Assembly: GCA_035690485.1 (NCBI GenBank)
Contig: DASSKL010000010.1
Span: forward strand, 81,911-145,910
Origin: Mycobacteriales bacterium
GTDB lineage: Bacteria > Actinomycetota > Actinomycetes > JAFAQI01 > DASSKL01
DNA length: 64,000 bases
Direction of reading: 5' to 3'
Below are positions 18,201 through 29,131 of the stretch, in pieces. The notes below the pieces were generated by a model. That model saw only the letters and a program-made list of their open reading frames with translations, searched no databases and was not told where the DNA came from. Each line of letters begins with the position of its first letter. Position 1 is the first letter of the stretch. Both the position numbers and the translations under genes were made by a program.

Positions 18201-18313
18201 ATCGGATCTCTAGCACGGGCGATCGGCCCGAGTGGGGTGGCCCGCCGCGCAGGCGGCAGAATGAAGGCAGAGCCCGCAAGGGCCCGACCATCAGCGACAG
18301 GAGCCGCGGACCA

Positions 18314-19420
18314 ATGGCCGACGAGACCGTGTTCAAGCCCGGGCTGGAAGGTGTCGTCGCCTTCGAGTCCGAGATCGCCGAACCCGACAAGGAGGGCTCG
18401 GCGCTGCGCTACCGCGGCGTCGACATCGAGGATCTGGTCGGCCGGGTGCCCTACGAGCAGGTCTGGGGTCTGCTTGTCGACGGTGCGTTCGAGCCGGGGC
18501 TGCCCCCGGCCGAGCCGCAGCCGATCCCGCTGCGCTTCGGCGACGTCCGCGTCGACCTGCAGAGCGCGCTGGCCGATCTCGCGCCGATCTGGGGTCTTCA
18601 GCAGATGCTCGACATCGAGCCCGCGCAGGTCCGCCACGACCTGGCCCGCTGCTCGGTGACCGGCATGTCGTTCGTGGCGCAGTCCGCCCGCGGTGGCGAC
18701 AAGGAGCCGGTGCCGCAAAGCGACATCGACAAGGCGACCTCGATCCCCGAGCGGTTCCTGATCCGCTGGCGCGGCGAGGCTGACCCGAAGCACGTCAAGG
18801 CGATCGACGCCTACTGGGTGTCGGCGGCCGAGCACGGCATGAACGCCTCGACCTTCACCGGCCGGGTCGTGGCCTCGACGGGCGCCGACGTCGGCGCGGC
18901 GCTGTCGGCCGCGGTCGGCGCACTGTCGGGACCGCTGCACGGCGGCGCGCCCTCACGGGTGCTGGCGATGCTCGACGACGTCGAGCGCACCGGCGACCCG
19001 GTCGGGTTCGTCAAGGGTGAGCTCGACGCCGGCCGGCGGCTCATGGGTTTCGGCCACCGCGTCTACCGCGCGGAGGACCCGCGGGCGCGCGTCCTTCGGC
19101 GTACGGCGGCGGAGCTCGGCTCCCCCCGCTACGACGTCGCCGATGCGCTCGAGAAGGCCGCCCGCGAGGAGCTGCGCGAGCGCTACCCCGACCGGGTCCT
19201 CGAGACCAACGTCGAGTTCTGGTCGGCGGTCGTGCTCGACCTGGCCGAGGTGCCGGCACCCATGTTCACGTCGATGTTCGCCTGCGCGCGGATGGCCGGC
19301 TGGAGCGCGCACATCCTGGAGCAGAAGCGGCTCGGCAAGCTGATCCGCCCGTCGGCCCGGTACGTCGGGCCGCCGTCGCGGAAGGTCGAGGACGTCCCGA
19401 AACGAGCGCAAGGACTGTAA
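18314..19420 (+). CDS. citA: Citrate synthase 2
   Basis: 368 residues, shorter than the main 430-residue citrate synthases and matching the actinobacterial citrate synthase 2 (CitA) group. Condenses oxaloacetate and acetyl-Co[13 protein letters not shown] and [13 protein letters not shown] contain the two active-site histidines, and the helix near the end ([24 protein letters not shown]) carries the family's arginine. ATG at 18314 with AGGAG about 10 nt upstream. The stop TAA abuts the serC start, so the two are co-transcribed; this citA-serC order recurs in actinobacteria to my knowledge. Confidence 0.93.
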   Translation: MADETVFKPGLEGVVAFESEIAEPDKEGSALRYRGVDIEDLVGRVPYEQVWGLLVDGAFEPGLPPAEPQPIPLRFGDVRVDLQSALADLAPIWGLQQMLDIEPAQVRHDLARCSVTGMSFVAQSARGGDKEPVPQSDIDKATSIPERFLIRWRGEADPKHVKAIDAYWVSAAEHGMNASTFTGRVVASTGADVGAALSAAVGALSGPLHGGAPSRVLAMLDDVERTGDPVGFVKGELDAGRRLMGFGHRVYRAEDPRARVLRRTAAELGSPRYDVADALEKAAREELRERYPDRVLETNVEFWSAVVLDLAEVPAPMFTSMFACARMAGWSAHILEQKRLGKLIRPSARYVGPPSRKVEDVPKRAQGL

Positions 19421-20536
<1,116 letters not shown>

Positions 20537-20590
20537 CTGCTCCATCGCGGCGGTCACGAGGGCCTCGGCCCGAGGTCGGACCGTTGTGCC

Positions 20591-20659
20591 ATGGTCATCT
20601 CCGGCCCAAATTCGGACATCCCGACCGTCACCGTGCCGCACGACCAGAGCAAGAACTAG
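20591..20659 (+). CDS. Possible 22-residue micro-ORF upstream of a terminator
   Basis: An ATG-to-TAG frame of 22 codons (MVISGPNSDIP, then TVTVPHDQSKN) lies between serC and a strong hairpin terminator. Its start has only a weak purine stretch (CCCGAGGTC) far upstream. The composition is plausible for a peptide, and in-frame third positions are mostly G/C, but a frame this short can arise by chance. It may instead be the serC 3' untranslated region. Reported because the 226-bp interval holds no other gene and the terminator follows 17 bp after its stop. Confidence 0.3.
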   Translation: MVISGPNSDIPTVTVPHDQSKN

Positions 20660-20675
20660 CCGGAGACATCGAGGA

Positions 20676-20703
20676 GGGCCGTCCCGGGTTGCCGGGGCGG
20701 CCC
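20676..20703 (+). terminator. Intrinsic terminator-like hairpin after serC
   Basis: A 12-bp stem (20676-20687 with 20692-20703) closed by a GTTG loop and fully paired apart from one G-T wobble. It is followed by TTCGTCGT, the weak U-tract usual in high-GC actinobacteria. It would end the citA-serC transcript. Confidence 0.8.
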
Positions 20704-20749
20704 TTCGTCGTACGCCCAACCGCCGCAGCGCCGCGATCAACGCGGGGCG

Positions 20750-20755
20750 TAGCGT
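20750..20755 (+). promoter_or_regulatory. -10 hexamer TAGCGT of the aldo/keto reductase gene
   Basis: Ends 7 nt before the ATG at 20763; no ribosome-binding site is visible. Confidence 0.5.
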
Positions 20756-20762
20756 CCCGGGC

Positions 20763-21734
20763 ATGGACTACACCCATCTCGGCCGCACCGGTCTGTCGGT
20801 CTCGCGCCTGTGCCTCGGCACCATGAACTTCGGGCCCGAGACCTCGGAAGAGGACTCCCACGCGATCATGGATCGCGCCCACGAGCACGGCATCAACTTC
20901 TTCGACACCGCCAACGTCTACGGCTGGCAGAAGGGCGAGGGTGTCACCGAGCAGATCGTCGGCCGCTGGTTCGCGCAGGGTGGCAATCGCCGCGAGCACA
21001 CGGTCATCGCGACCAAGCTCTACGGCTCGATGGGCGACTGGCCCAACGAGACGTTTCTGTCCGCCTTGAACATCCGCCGCGCCTGCGAGGGATCGCTGCG
21101 CCGGTTGCAGACCGACTACATCGACATCTACCAGATGCACCACGTCGACCGCCGTACGCCGTGGGAGGAGATCTGGGAGGCGATGGAAGTCCTTCGCCAG
21201 CAAGGAAAGATCTTGTACGTCGGCAGCAGCAACTTCGCCGGCTGGCACATCGCCAAGGCGCAGGAGACGGCGCGTCGGCGCAACTTCTACGGGCTGGTCT
21301 CCGAGCAGTCGATCTACAACCTGCTCAAGCGCGAGGTCGAGCTCGAGGTGCTGCCCGCCTGCCAGGACTACGGGCTCGGCGTGATCCCGTGGAGCCCGCT
21401 GCACGGCGGGTTGCTGGGCGGCGTGCTCAAGAAGGAGCGCGAGGGCGGGCGACGTTCCAAGGGTCGCGCGGTCGAGGGGCTCGAGCAGCACCGCGAGCAG
21501 GTTCAGGCCTACGAGGACTTCTGCGAGTCGCTCGGCGAGGAGCCCGCCGACGTCGCCCTCGCGTGGCTGATGCACCAGCCCGCGGTCACCGCGCCGATCG
21601 TCGGGCCGCGCACGATGGAGCAGCTCGACGGCGCGTTGCGAGCCCTCGAGATCTCACTGTCCGACAAGGAGCTCGGCCGGCTGGACGAGATCTGGCCGGG
21701 ACACAAGACGGCGCCGGAGGACTACGCCTGGTAG
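20763..21734 (+). CDS. Aldo/keto reductase
   Basis: 323 residues, (beta/alpha)8 barrel, NADPH-dependent carbonyl reduction. The catalytic tetrad is visible: Asp and Tyr in NFFDTANVYGW, Lys in TVIATKLYG, His in YQMHHVD. LGRTGLSVSRLCLGTMNFG at the N-terminus and APIVGPRTMEQLDGALRAL near the end (cofactor site) place it with the YhdN/potassium-channel beta-subunit-like group. ATG at 20763 has no Shine-Dalgarno, but TAGCGT lies 7 nt upstream, suggesting leaderless transcription. Monocistronic. Confidence 0.92.
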   Translation: MDYTHLGRTGLSVSRLCLGTMNFGPETSEEDSHAIMDRAHEHGINFFDTANVYGWQKGEGVTEQIVGRWFAQGGNRREHTVIATKLYGSMGDWPNETFLSALNIRRACEGSLRRLQTDYIDIYQMHHVDRRTPWEEIWEAMEVLRQQGKILYVGSSNFAGWHIAKAQETARRRNFYGLVSEQSIYNLLKREVELEVLPACQDYGLGVIPWSPLHGGLLGGVLKKEREGGRRSKGRAVEGLEQHREQVQAYEDFCESLGEEPADVALAWLMHQPAVTAPIVGPRTMEQLDGALRALEISLSDKELGRLDEIWPGHKTAPEDYAW

Positions 21735-21738
21735 CCGA

Positions 21739-22296
21739 TCACGTCCCGGTCCCGGCACCGGCGTCCGGAGGTCCCGTCAGGGGCAGAGTCGCGAGCGCCT
21801 CGTGCACCAGCGGGGGGCCGGGGTGGCTGCGCACCAACCGGACGTCGGCCGCGACCCACCACGGACCGGCGTAGGCCGACAGGGCACGGGCGGCGCCGCG
21901 CAGGTCGGCGCCACGTCCACGCGCGCGGGCCACGGTGAGGTGCGGCCGGAACCTGCGCTCCTCCATCGGGATCCCGCTTCGGCGGGCGGCAGCAGCGCAC
22001 CGGTCGGCGAGCCGGGCCAGCGCGGCGATGTGGCCGTCGACGCCGACCCAGAGCACCTGCCGGCCGAAGTGGCCGGCACCGGCGAGGCGCAGCCGCACGG
22101 GCGCGCTGCGGCCCGCGGCCCGTGCCAGCCGCTCGCTCAGCTCCGGCAGCGCCGGCGCAGCGACCTCGCCGAGGAAGGCGAGGGTCAGGTGCCACTGCGC
22201 CGGCGCGCTCCAGCGCAACCGGTCGTCGGCGGGCAGCGCCGCGCGCAGCGAGTCGGCCGCCTCGTCCGGCGGGTCGACCGCGACGAAGAGCCTCAC
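21739..22296 (-). CDS. thpR: RNA 2',3'-cyclic phosphodiesterase
   Basis: 185 residues of the 2H phosphoesterase (LigT/ThpR) family. The two HxTx motifs are present: HLTLAFLG near residue 36 and HLTVARARG near residue 121, about 85 residues apart as expected. Opens 2',3'-cyclic phosphates on RNA ends. The GTG start overlaps the MFS stop by four bases (22293-22296), making it the third gene of a marR-MFS-thpR operon. The link between RNA repair and this exporter is not explained by the sequence and may be only transcriptional. Confidence 0.9.
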   Translation of the reverse strand: MRLFVAVDPPDEAADSLRAALPADDRLRWSAPAQWHLTLAFLGEVAAPALPELSERLARAAGRSAPVRLRLAGAGHFGRQVLWVGVDGHIAALARLADRCAAAARRSGIPMEERRFRPHLTVARARGRGADLRGAARALSAYAGPWWVAADVRLVRSHPGPPLVHEALATLPLTGPPDAGAGTGT

Positions 22297-23552
22297 GTCG
22301 TCGTGCGGACCTCGTCGTAGACCGGCTGCACCGACCGGGTCGGTTGCTGCGCCATGCGCAGCCGCAGCAGCATGGCCGCGATCGCGCCGGCGACGGCGGT
22401 GCAGACGGCGCCGCCGATGATGAGCCCGTAGCGCGGGCCGAGCACCCCGGCGAGCCACCCGATCAGCGGCGCACCGATCGGCGTGCCCCCCAGGAAGACC
22501 ATGACGTAGAGCGCCATGACCCGCCCGCGCATCTGCGGCGAGGAGCCGAGCTGCACGGTCGAGTTGGCAGCGGTCGTGAACGTCAGCGCCGCCACGCCCG
22601 TCGGGATGAGCAGGATGATGAGTGCGGCGTAGGAGGGCATGAAGCCGTCGGCGATCTCCAGCGCGCCGAAGACCAGAGCCGACCCGACGAGCAGCGACTG
22701 CCGCGGTCGTTCGCGCCGCGCGGCGAGCAGCGCGCCGCCGAGGGAGCCCACGGCGATGGCGGTCGACAGCAGGCCGTAGGACGCGGCGTCCTTGTGGAAG
22801 GTGCCCTTCGCGATGAGCGCCATCGTCAGCTGGAAGTTGAAGCCGAAGGTGCCCACCACCCCGACGAGCACGATCGGCAGCAGCAGGTCGGGTCTGCGCC
22901 GCACATAGGCCAGCCCCTCGCGCAGCTGACCGGCCCGACGGGCGAGCCGCTTGCCCAGCATCAGGTCGGCCTCGCGGATCAGCAGCAGGCTGCTGATGAC
23001 CGCGAGGAAGGTGCCGGCGTTGATGAGGAACACCGCACCCGTGCCGACGAACTTGATGAGGAAGCCGCCGGCGGCAGTGCCGAGAATCCGCGCGATGTTG
23101 AACGTCGCGGAGTTCAGGCTCACCGCGTTGGCGACCAGGTCCGGGCCGACCAGCTCGCTGACGAAGGCCTGCCGCGTCGGGCTGTCGATCGAGGTGGCGA
23201 GGCCGAGGGCGAAGGCCAGGGCGTAGACGTGCCACAGCTGCACCGCACCGGTCACCACCAGGACACCCAGCACGAGTGCGGCCAGCATCGACGCGGCCTG
23301 CGTGAGCACCAACAGGCGCCGCTTGCGGTGCCGGTCGGCGAGCACTCCCCCGTAGAGGCTGAGCAGCAGCGTCGGCGCGAACTGCAGCCCGGTCGTGACA
23401 CCGACCGCGATGCCTCGGTGCCCCGGCCCGGCCAGCTCGACGACCAGCCAGTCCTGCGCCACCCGCTGCATCCACGTGCCGGTCAGGGAGACGACCTGCC
23501 CCGAGGCGAACAACCGGTAGTTGCGGACCCGGAGTGACTCCCACATCGTCAC
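22293..23552 (-). CDS. MFS transporter
   Basis: 419 residues, about twelve membrane helices. N-terminal ESLRVRNYRLFASGQVVSLTGTWMQRVAQDWLVVEL and the loop GVLADRHRKRRLLVLTQ are typical of MFS_3/EntS-like exporters. The GTG at 23552 overlaps the marR stop by four bases; an ATG lies two codons later. Being coupled to a MarR-family regulator suggests an inducible efflux pump for a toxic compound or an antibiotic. The substrate is unknown. Confidence 0.9.
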   Translation of the reverse strand: MTMWESLRVRNYRLFASGQVVSLTGTWMQRVAQDWLVVELAGPGHRGIAVGVTTGLQFAPTLLLSLYGGVLADRHRKRRLLVLTQAASMLAALVLGVLVVTGAVQLWHVYALAFALGLATSIDSPTRQAFVSELVGPDLVANAVSLNSATFNIARILGTAAGGFLIKFVGTGAVFLINAGTFLAVISSLLLIREADLMLGKRLARRAGQLREGLAYVRRRPDLLLPIVLVGVVGTFGFNFQLTMALIAKGTFHKDAASYGLLSTAIAVGSLGGALLAARRERPRQSLLVGSALVFGALEIADGFMPSYAALIILLIPTGVAALTFTTAANSTVQLGSSPQMRGRVMALYVMVFLGGTPIGAPLIGWLAGVLGPRYGLIIGGAVCTAVAGAIAAMLLRLRMAQQPTRSVQPVYDEVRTTT

Positions 23553-23980
23553 GAGCTGGCCAGCCGGTCCAGCAGCGGCGCGAGCTCGCGCAGCAGGGCG
23601 AGCTCGTCGTCGGACAGGTCGTGCATCTGCTGGGACAGCCAGGCGTCCCGCCGCCGCCGGTCGGCGGCGACCAGCCGGCGACCCTCGGCGCTGATCTCGA
23701 CCAGCGCCTGCCGGCCGTCGGTCGGGTGCGGGGCGCGGTCGATCAGCCCCCGCTCCCCGAGCACGCCGAGCACCCGCGTCATCGACGGCGGCTGCACCTT
23801 CTCGTGCGCCGCCAGCTCGCCCGGGGTCATCGGCCCGTGGCGGTCGAGAGATGCCAGCGCCGCCAGCTGCGTCAGGGTGAGCGAGGTCTCCGCGCGTTCC
23901 GTCCGCAGCCGGCGCGCCAGCCGCATGACCGCGATCCGCAACGCACTGGCGATGGCCAGATCGGAAGCGTTGGCGGACAC
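23549..23980 (-). CDS. MarR family transcriptional regulator
   Basis: 143 residues. Winged helix: LTLTQLAALASLDRHGPMTPGELAAHEKVQPPSMTRVLGVLGERGLIDR, with the wing HPTDGRQALVEISAEGRRLV. Dimeric repressor type that normally controls its own operon and responds to small phenolic or toxic ligands. It heads the operon with an MFS exporter and thpR. A palindrome GTTAG-C-CTAAC lies 3 bp upstream and covers a TAGGCT hexamer placed 6 nt before the GTG, so autorepression of a leaderless transcript is likely. Confidence 0.92.
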   Translation of the reverse strand: MSANASDLAIASALRIAVMRLARRLRTERAETSLTLTQLAALASLDRHGPMTPGELAAHEKVQPPSMTRVLGVLGERGLIDRAPHPTDGRQALVEISAEGRRLVAADRRRRDAWLSQQMHDLSDDELALLRELAPLLDRLASS

Positions 23981-23983
23981 ATC

Positions 23984-24011
23984 GTTAGCCTAACTCAGTA
24001 GCCTTGCTAAC
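23984..24011 (-). promoter_or_regulatory. Probable MarR operator overlapping the operon promoter
   Basis: A perfect GTTAG-C-CTAAC inverted repeat at 23984-23994 and a further GCTAAC half-site at 24006-24011, which forms a 7-bp wide inverted repeat with CGTTAGC at 23983-23989. The minus-strand TAGGCT at 23987-23992, 6 nt from the start, lies inside the first palindrome. Confidence 0.6.
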
Positions 24012-24024
24012 GACTAGTGAGTTT

Positions 24025-25470
<1,446 letters not shown>

Positions 25471-25545
25471 GACGGAGTGACACTCCAGGCGGGCGGGGGG
25501 AAGAGCGGAAACGGGCGCAGCAAGAGTGCCAGATGCGTCCCGCCG

Positions 25546-25551
25546 TACGCT
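25546..25551 (+). promoter_or_regulatory. -10 hexamer TACGCT of the DUF2530 gene
   Basis: Ends 6 nt before the ATG at 25558; leaderless arrangement. Confidence 0.5.
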
Positions 25552-25557
25552 GGCGGT

Positions 25558-25815
25558 ATGACGCAACCGACCGAGACCGCGCAGCGACCGGAGGCGTCGC
25601 GGCCCGGCGTGCAGCCGTTGCAGACCAACGACCTCGCCACGATCGCGGTCGGGATGGCGCTGTGGCTGGTCGCGATCGGCGTGCTCTACGGGCTGCGGGT
25701 GTCGGGCGCGGCCCACATCGCGATGTGGTGGATCTGGACCTGCGTCGCCGGGTTCGTCCTCGGCTTCTACGGGCTGTATTTCCTCTGGCGCAGATCTCAG
25801 CGCGCGAGGCGCTGA
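25558..25815 (+). CDS. DUF2530 membrane protein
   Basis: 85 residues, two membrane helices (ATIAVGMALWLVAIGVLYGL and AMWWIWTCVAGFVLGFYGLYFLW) followed by a basic end RRSQRARR. The spacing, the tryptophan-rich second helix and the position beside an NCS2 permease and a DUF3027 gene fit DUF2530, a small actinobacterial family of unknown function. TACGCT lies 6 nt before the ATG with no Shine-Dalgarno, so it is probably leaderless. Confidence 0.8.
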   Translation: MTQPTETAQRPEASRPGVQPLQTNDLATIAVGMALWLVAIGVLYGLRVSGAAHIAMWWIWTCVAGFVLGFYGLYFLWRRSQRARR

Positions 25816-25834
25816 CCCTCGCCTTCGCCGGCGG

Positions 25835-26656
25835 TCACGAGTGGCCCAGAGGTTCGCTGCTGTCGGCGTCGCTGACCGAGCCGTGCGAGTGCTCGGGCAC
25901 GACGACCGGCACGACGTCGTAGGCGAAGTCGTCGACGAGCGGCTGGTCGCGGTCGTGCGTGGCCGGCATGCTGACAGCCTCGGAGTGTGCCCCGCAGCCG
26001 TGGTCGACCGAGACGACGCGCCCGTCGTCGGCCGCGAACGCGTTGGCACACACCCCGAATGCCTGCCGTAGCGCCCCGCTCAACGGCACGAAGAACCCAC
26101 AGGTCGCGCAGTCCGAAGGTGCGGCCCGGGCGATCGGCGCCTCGGGACCGTGGTCCCCGGCGTACCACCGCTCGACCGCCTCGGTGCGGCCCTCGAAGGA
26201 CAGCACCCGCACGCGGCCCAGGCCGACCTCGAACGCGACCTCCTGCTCGGCCCGGTCCTCGGAGGAGAACAGCATCGGCGTGAGCCGCTCGTCGTCGGCC
26301 GGCGTCGGCAGGAGATCGCCGACACCCAGGTCGCCGGGGCGCAGCCGGTCGCTCCACGGCACCCACGCGGGCGCGAGCAGCGCGTCGTCGCCGGGGAGGA
26401 GCACCACCTCGGCGACCGTGACCGTGCGGCCCCGCGCGGCGCGCATGACGCTGACGGCCCAGCGCCAGCCGCGGTAGGCACCGTTGCGGTTCGCGAAGTA
26501 GTGCGTCACCACGCGCTCGCCGTCGACGCTGCTGCCGAGGTAGTCACCGACCTCGTCGCAGCCGGCGTCCGCCTCGGCGGCCGCGCGCGCGAGGTCGACC
26601 GCGTCGCGGCACGCCGCGTCGGCTGCGGCCGATCTGGTGCGCGTCGGTGTGGTCAC
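25835..26656 (-). CDS. DUF3027 domain protein
   Basis: 273 residues, soluble. Begins with an alpha-helical stretch (CRDAVDLARAAAEADAG), then YFANRNGAYRGWRWAVSVMRA and WVPWSDRLRPGDLGVGDLLPT, the characteristic DUF3027 core. Near the C-terminus CATCGFF, GVCANAF and HGCGAH supply four cysteines and nearby histidines that could hold a zinc ion. Function unknown. It is divergent from an MFS gene by 49 bp and convergent with DUF2530. The cluster NCS2-DUF2530-DUF3027-MFS-cold-shock is, as I recall, conserved in several actinobacteria. Confidence 0.85.
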   Translation of the reverse strand: MTTPTRTRSAAADAACRDAVDLARAAAEADAGCDEVGDYLGSSVDGERVVTHYFANRNGAYRGWRWAVSVMRAARGRTVTVAEVVLLPGDDALLAPAWVPWSDRLRPGDLGVGDLLPTPADDERLTPMLFSSEDRAEQEVAFEVGLGRVRVLSFEGRTEAVERWYAGDHGPEAPIARAAPSDCATCGFFVPLSGALRQAFGVCANAFAADDGRVVSVDHGCGAHSEAVSMPATHDRDQPLVDDFAYDVVPVVVPEHSHGSVSDADSSEPLGHS

Positions 26657-26705
26657 GAGAGAGAGTGTCTCTTACCGCACCAGCAGAGAGGGACGGATCC
26701 CCGCC

Positions 26706-28061
26706 ATGGAGTCGCCCGGCGCCCAGACCGAGTCGCCGCACCGGCACGCGGCCCGGTCGGCGGCCCGGGGCGCCTCGCGCGGGGCGGCTCGGGTGCGGGC
26801 CGCGATCCGCTCCGGCGGGGCGGCGGAGAGCGGCCTCGACAAGCTGATCGAGCTGCACGCGGTCCACTCGGCCGGCGACGCACTCATCGCCGTCGGCCTG
26901 GCCGGCACGCTGTTCTTCAGCGTGCCCACCGGTGAGGCGCGGGGACGGGTCGCGCTCTACCTGCTGATCACGATGGCGCCGTTCGCGCTGGTGGCGCCCG
27001 TGGTCGGGCCGGTGCTCGACCGGTTCCGGCACGGCCGTCGCTACGCCATGGCGGCCACGATGTTCGGCCGCGCGGTGCTCGCCTACTTCATCGCCCGGGC
27101 GCTCGCCACCTCCACGCCGCTGGCGCTCTATCCGGCAGCGTTCGGGATCCTCGTGCTCTCCCGCGCCTACGGCATCAGTCGCAGCGCGGCCGTGCCTCGC
27201 GTGCTTCCCGCCGGCGCGACGCTCGTGCAGGCCAACGCCAAGCTGTCGCTGGCCGGCTCGATCGCCGCGGCCGTCGCCGCTCCGCTCGGCGCGGGCGTCG
27301 TCTGGGCGCTCAGCGGGGCATGGGGCCTGCGACTGGCGATGCTGGTCTTCCTCTTCGCCGGCTTCGTCGCGCTGCGGGTGCCCTCGAAGGTCAACTCCCG
27401 CGTCGGCGAGGCCCAGCTGGCCCGCAGACCGCTGTGGCCGGGCTTCGGGCGGCTGCTGCCCAGCCCCCGCACCGTCGGGCCGGCAGTTTCCGGCGTCCTG
27501 CGCTCCGCTGCCGCGCTGCGGGCACTCAACGGTTTCGTGATCCTCTTCGTGGCGTTCCTCGCCCGCGACGGCGGCCTGTCGGGCATCGGCGACAAGCTCA
27601 CCCTCGGCCTGTTCGCGATCGCTCTCACGGGCGGCGGGCTTGCCGGCACCGCGCTGGGCGCGCGCATGCAGCTCGGCGCCCCGTTGCTGGTCTCGACCAT
27701 CGTCGTCGCGACGTCGACGGCCGCCTGCCTGATCGCGGCGCTGTCGACCGGACTGGTCACCGTGCTCGTGCTGTCGGTGGTGAACGGCGCCGGCCAGTCA
27801 CTGTCGAAGCTCTCCCTCGACGCGACGATCCAGGAACGCGTCGAGGAGGATGTCCGGACCTCGACGTTCGCCCGCTCCGACACCGTGTTGCAGCTGGCCT
27901 GGGTGCTCGGCGGCGGCATCGCGATCGCCCTGCCGTCACAGGGCACCGCGGGCTTCGCGCTGGCGAGCGTCGGGATGGTGCTCGCGCTGGTCGGCGCGTT
28001 GCGGCACTTCCGGCGACGGCCTGCACGCAGGGCGCTGACGAGCCGGCCGTCAGGCCTCTAG
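26706..28061 (+). CDS. MFS transporter
   Basis: 451 residues. A basic, alanine/arginine-rich cytoplasmic N-terminus of about 45 residues precedes about twelve membrane helices ([37 protein letters not shown] and others). The loop [17 protein letters not shown] and [21 protein letters not shown] are MFS features. Substrate unknown. ATG at 26706 has AGAGAGGGA about 14 nt upstream, rather far. The last 12 bp overlap the convergent cold-shock gene. Confidence 0.87.
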   Translation: MESPGAQTESPHRHAARSAARGASRGAARVRAAIRSGGAAESGLDKLIELHAVHSAGDALIAVGLAGTLFFSVPTGEARGRVALYLLITMAPFALVAPVVGPVLDRFRHGRRYAMAATMFGRAVLAYFIARALATSTPLALYPAAFGILVLSRAYGISRSAAVPRVLPAGATLVQANAKLSLAGSIAAAVAAPLGAGVVWALSGAWGLRLAMLVFLFAGFVALRVPSKVNSRVGEAQLARRPLWPGFGRLLPSPRTVGPAVSGVLRSAAALRALNGFVILFVAFLARDGGLSGIGDKLTLGLFAIALTGGGLAGTALGARMQLGAPLLVSTIVVATSTAACLIAALSTGLVTVLVLSVVNGAGQSLSKLSLDATIQERVEEDVRTSTFARSDTVLQLAWVLGGGIAIALPSQGTAGFALASVGMVLALVGALRHFRRRPARRALTSRPSGL

Positions 28062-28436
28062 CTCCCGCGCGACGGCGTGGACGACCTCGGCGACCTTGCG
28101 GGCGGCCTGCCGGTCCGGGTAGCGGCCCTTGCGCAGCGCCGGCTGCACGCGGGCCTCGAGTACCTTGATCATGTCCTCGATCATGCCGTGCAACTCGTCG
28201 GCCGGACGGCGCGTCGCAGCGGCGAGCGAGGGCAACGGGTCGAGCACCCGCACCGACAGCGCCTGCTCGCCGCGGCGGCCCTCGGCGACGCCGAACTCCA
28301 CGCGCTGACCACCGCGCAACGACTCCACGCCGGTCGGCAACGCGGACGAGTGCACGTAGACGTCACCGCCGTCGTCGCGGGTGAGGAAGCCGAAGCCCTT
28401 CTCCGCGTCGTACCACTTGACCTTGCCGCTGGGCAC
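28050..28436 (-). CDS. Cold-shock domain protein with helical C-terminal extension
   Basis: 128 residues. Residues 1-66 form a cold-shock domain with both RNA-binding motifs, KGFGFL (RNP1) and DVYVHSSAL (RNP2). The rest (about 67-128) is a charged alpha-helical tail containing [31 protein letters not shown], which is absent from standard 67-residue Csp proteins but found in an actinobacterial subfamily. Single-stranded nucleic-acid binding is expected; the tail may mediate dimerisation. GTG start with GAGGT upstream. A TACGCT hexamer at 28478-28483 would give a 5' leader of about 35 nt. Confidence 0.9.
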   Translation of the reverse strand: MPSGKVKWYDAEKGFGFLTRDDGGDVYVHSSALPTGVESLRGGQRVEFGVAEGRRGEQALSVRVLDPLPSLAAATRRPADELHGMIEDMIKVLEARVQPALRKGRYPDRQAARKVAEVVHAVARELEA

Positions 28437-28578
28437 GCCTGACCTCGGTGACTCGTCGGACCGGAGAGCAAACGCCCAGCGTAGCCGCCGACAGGCGCCG
28501 CACCCAATCCGGTTATGGCGCCGTGGAGCGCGGGCAGGTGAGCGCTAGGAGCCCGATCGTCGAGGAAAGGGGCGTCCG

Positions 28579-28797
28579 GTGAACGACCAGCCGAAGGACC
28601 GTCGGAGTGTCGACGAGGCAGTGGGCGCCGATCACGAAGCCGTATCGGGCACGGTGCCCGGCCGTGACGGCGGGCCCCAGGACGAGCAGGACATGGCCGC
28701 GGCCGACGGGCTGACCGCGTCGAAGGAGACCGGCGAGGCCTACGACGAGATGCTCGAGCGCGGCGCCCGGCAGAAGGGCGAGGGCCGCACCCCCTGA
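28579..28797 (+). CDS. Small hydrophilic, probably disordered protein
   Basis: 72 residues rich in Asp, Glu, Gly and Arg with almost no hydrophobic core, for example GRDGGPQDEQDMAAADG. I do not recognise a family. The GTG start is preceded by GAGGAAAGG at 8 nt, a good ribosome-binding site. Codon third positions are strongly G/C, which supports translation. It is followed after 22 bp by a membrane protein gene that has its own -10-like hexamer. Confidence 0.5.
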   Translation: MNDQPKDRRSVDEAVGADHEAVSGTVPGRDGGPQDEQDMAAADGLTASKETGEAYDEMLERGARQKGEGRTP

Positions 28798-28807
28798 CCC
28801 CGGCGCT

Positions 28808-28813
28808 TAGCCT
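28808..28813 (+). promoter_or_regulatory. -10 hexamer TAGCCT of the small membrane protein gene
   Basis: Ends 6 nt before the GTG at 28820. Confidence 0.45.
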
Positions 28814-28819
28814 GACCCG

Positions 28820-29131
28820 GTGACCGACGAGGCCGCCGTGGCGCGTGACGACGACGCCGCGCTCGCGGCGGGCAAGCCTCCTGGCGCACCGCCGGCCGGC
28901 GCAGACCTCCGGTCCGTGCTCGGCGTGGTTTTCGCGGCAGTCGGGCTCGGCGCGCTGATCTGCGCGTTCGGCCCGTTCTTCTACCCGCTGGGCGGCGAAC
29001 CGCTGTGGTTGGCCTCGACGGCGTTCCTGCTGCCCATCGGCGCCGCCCTGCTGATGTGGCCGGCTATGCGTGACGCTGCGCGGCCGCGGCTTCGAGGCCG
29101 AGACGGCGCACCGACTCCTCCCGCATCTTGA
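28820..29131 (+). CDS. Small membrane protein of unknown function
   Basis: 103 residues. A disordered Ala/Asp/Pro N-terminus of about 30 residues is followed by two hydrophobic segments ([24 protein letters not shown] and [21 protein letters not shown]) and a short Arg/Pro tail. No family recognised. TAGCCT 6 nt before the GTG suggests leaderless expression. Its last 68 bp overlap the 3' end of the convergent acyl-CoA synthetase, an unusually long overlap, so the C-terminus could be misread; the two hydrophobic segments themselves lie upstream of the overlap. Confidence 0.55.
   Translation: MTDEAAVARDDDAALAAGKPPGAPPAGADLRSVLGVVFAAVGLGALICAFGPFFYPLGGEPLWLASTAFLLPIGAALLMWPAMRDAARPRLRGRDGAPTPPAS

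Noticed and set aside
22122..23537. A long plus-strand reading frame opposite the MFS gene, and many similar ones elsewhere
   Set aside because: These mirror real genes in high-GC DNA: their translations are Arg/Gly/Ala/His-rich without domains, while the opposite strand encodes clear families.
25471..25557. A purine riboswitch for the NCS2 permease
   Set aside because: The 87-bp region has none of the conserved purine-aptamer loop sequences and is too short to hold aptamer plus platform for the minus-strand gene.
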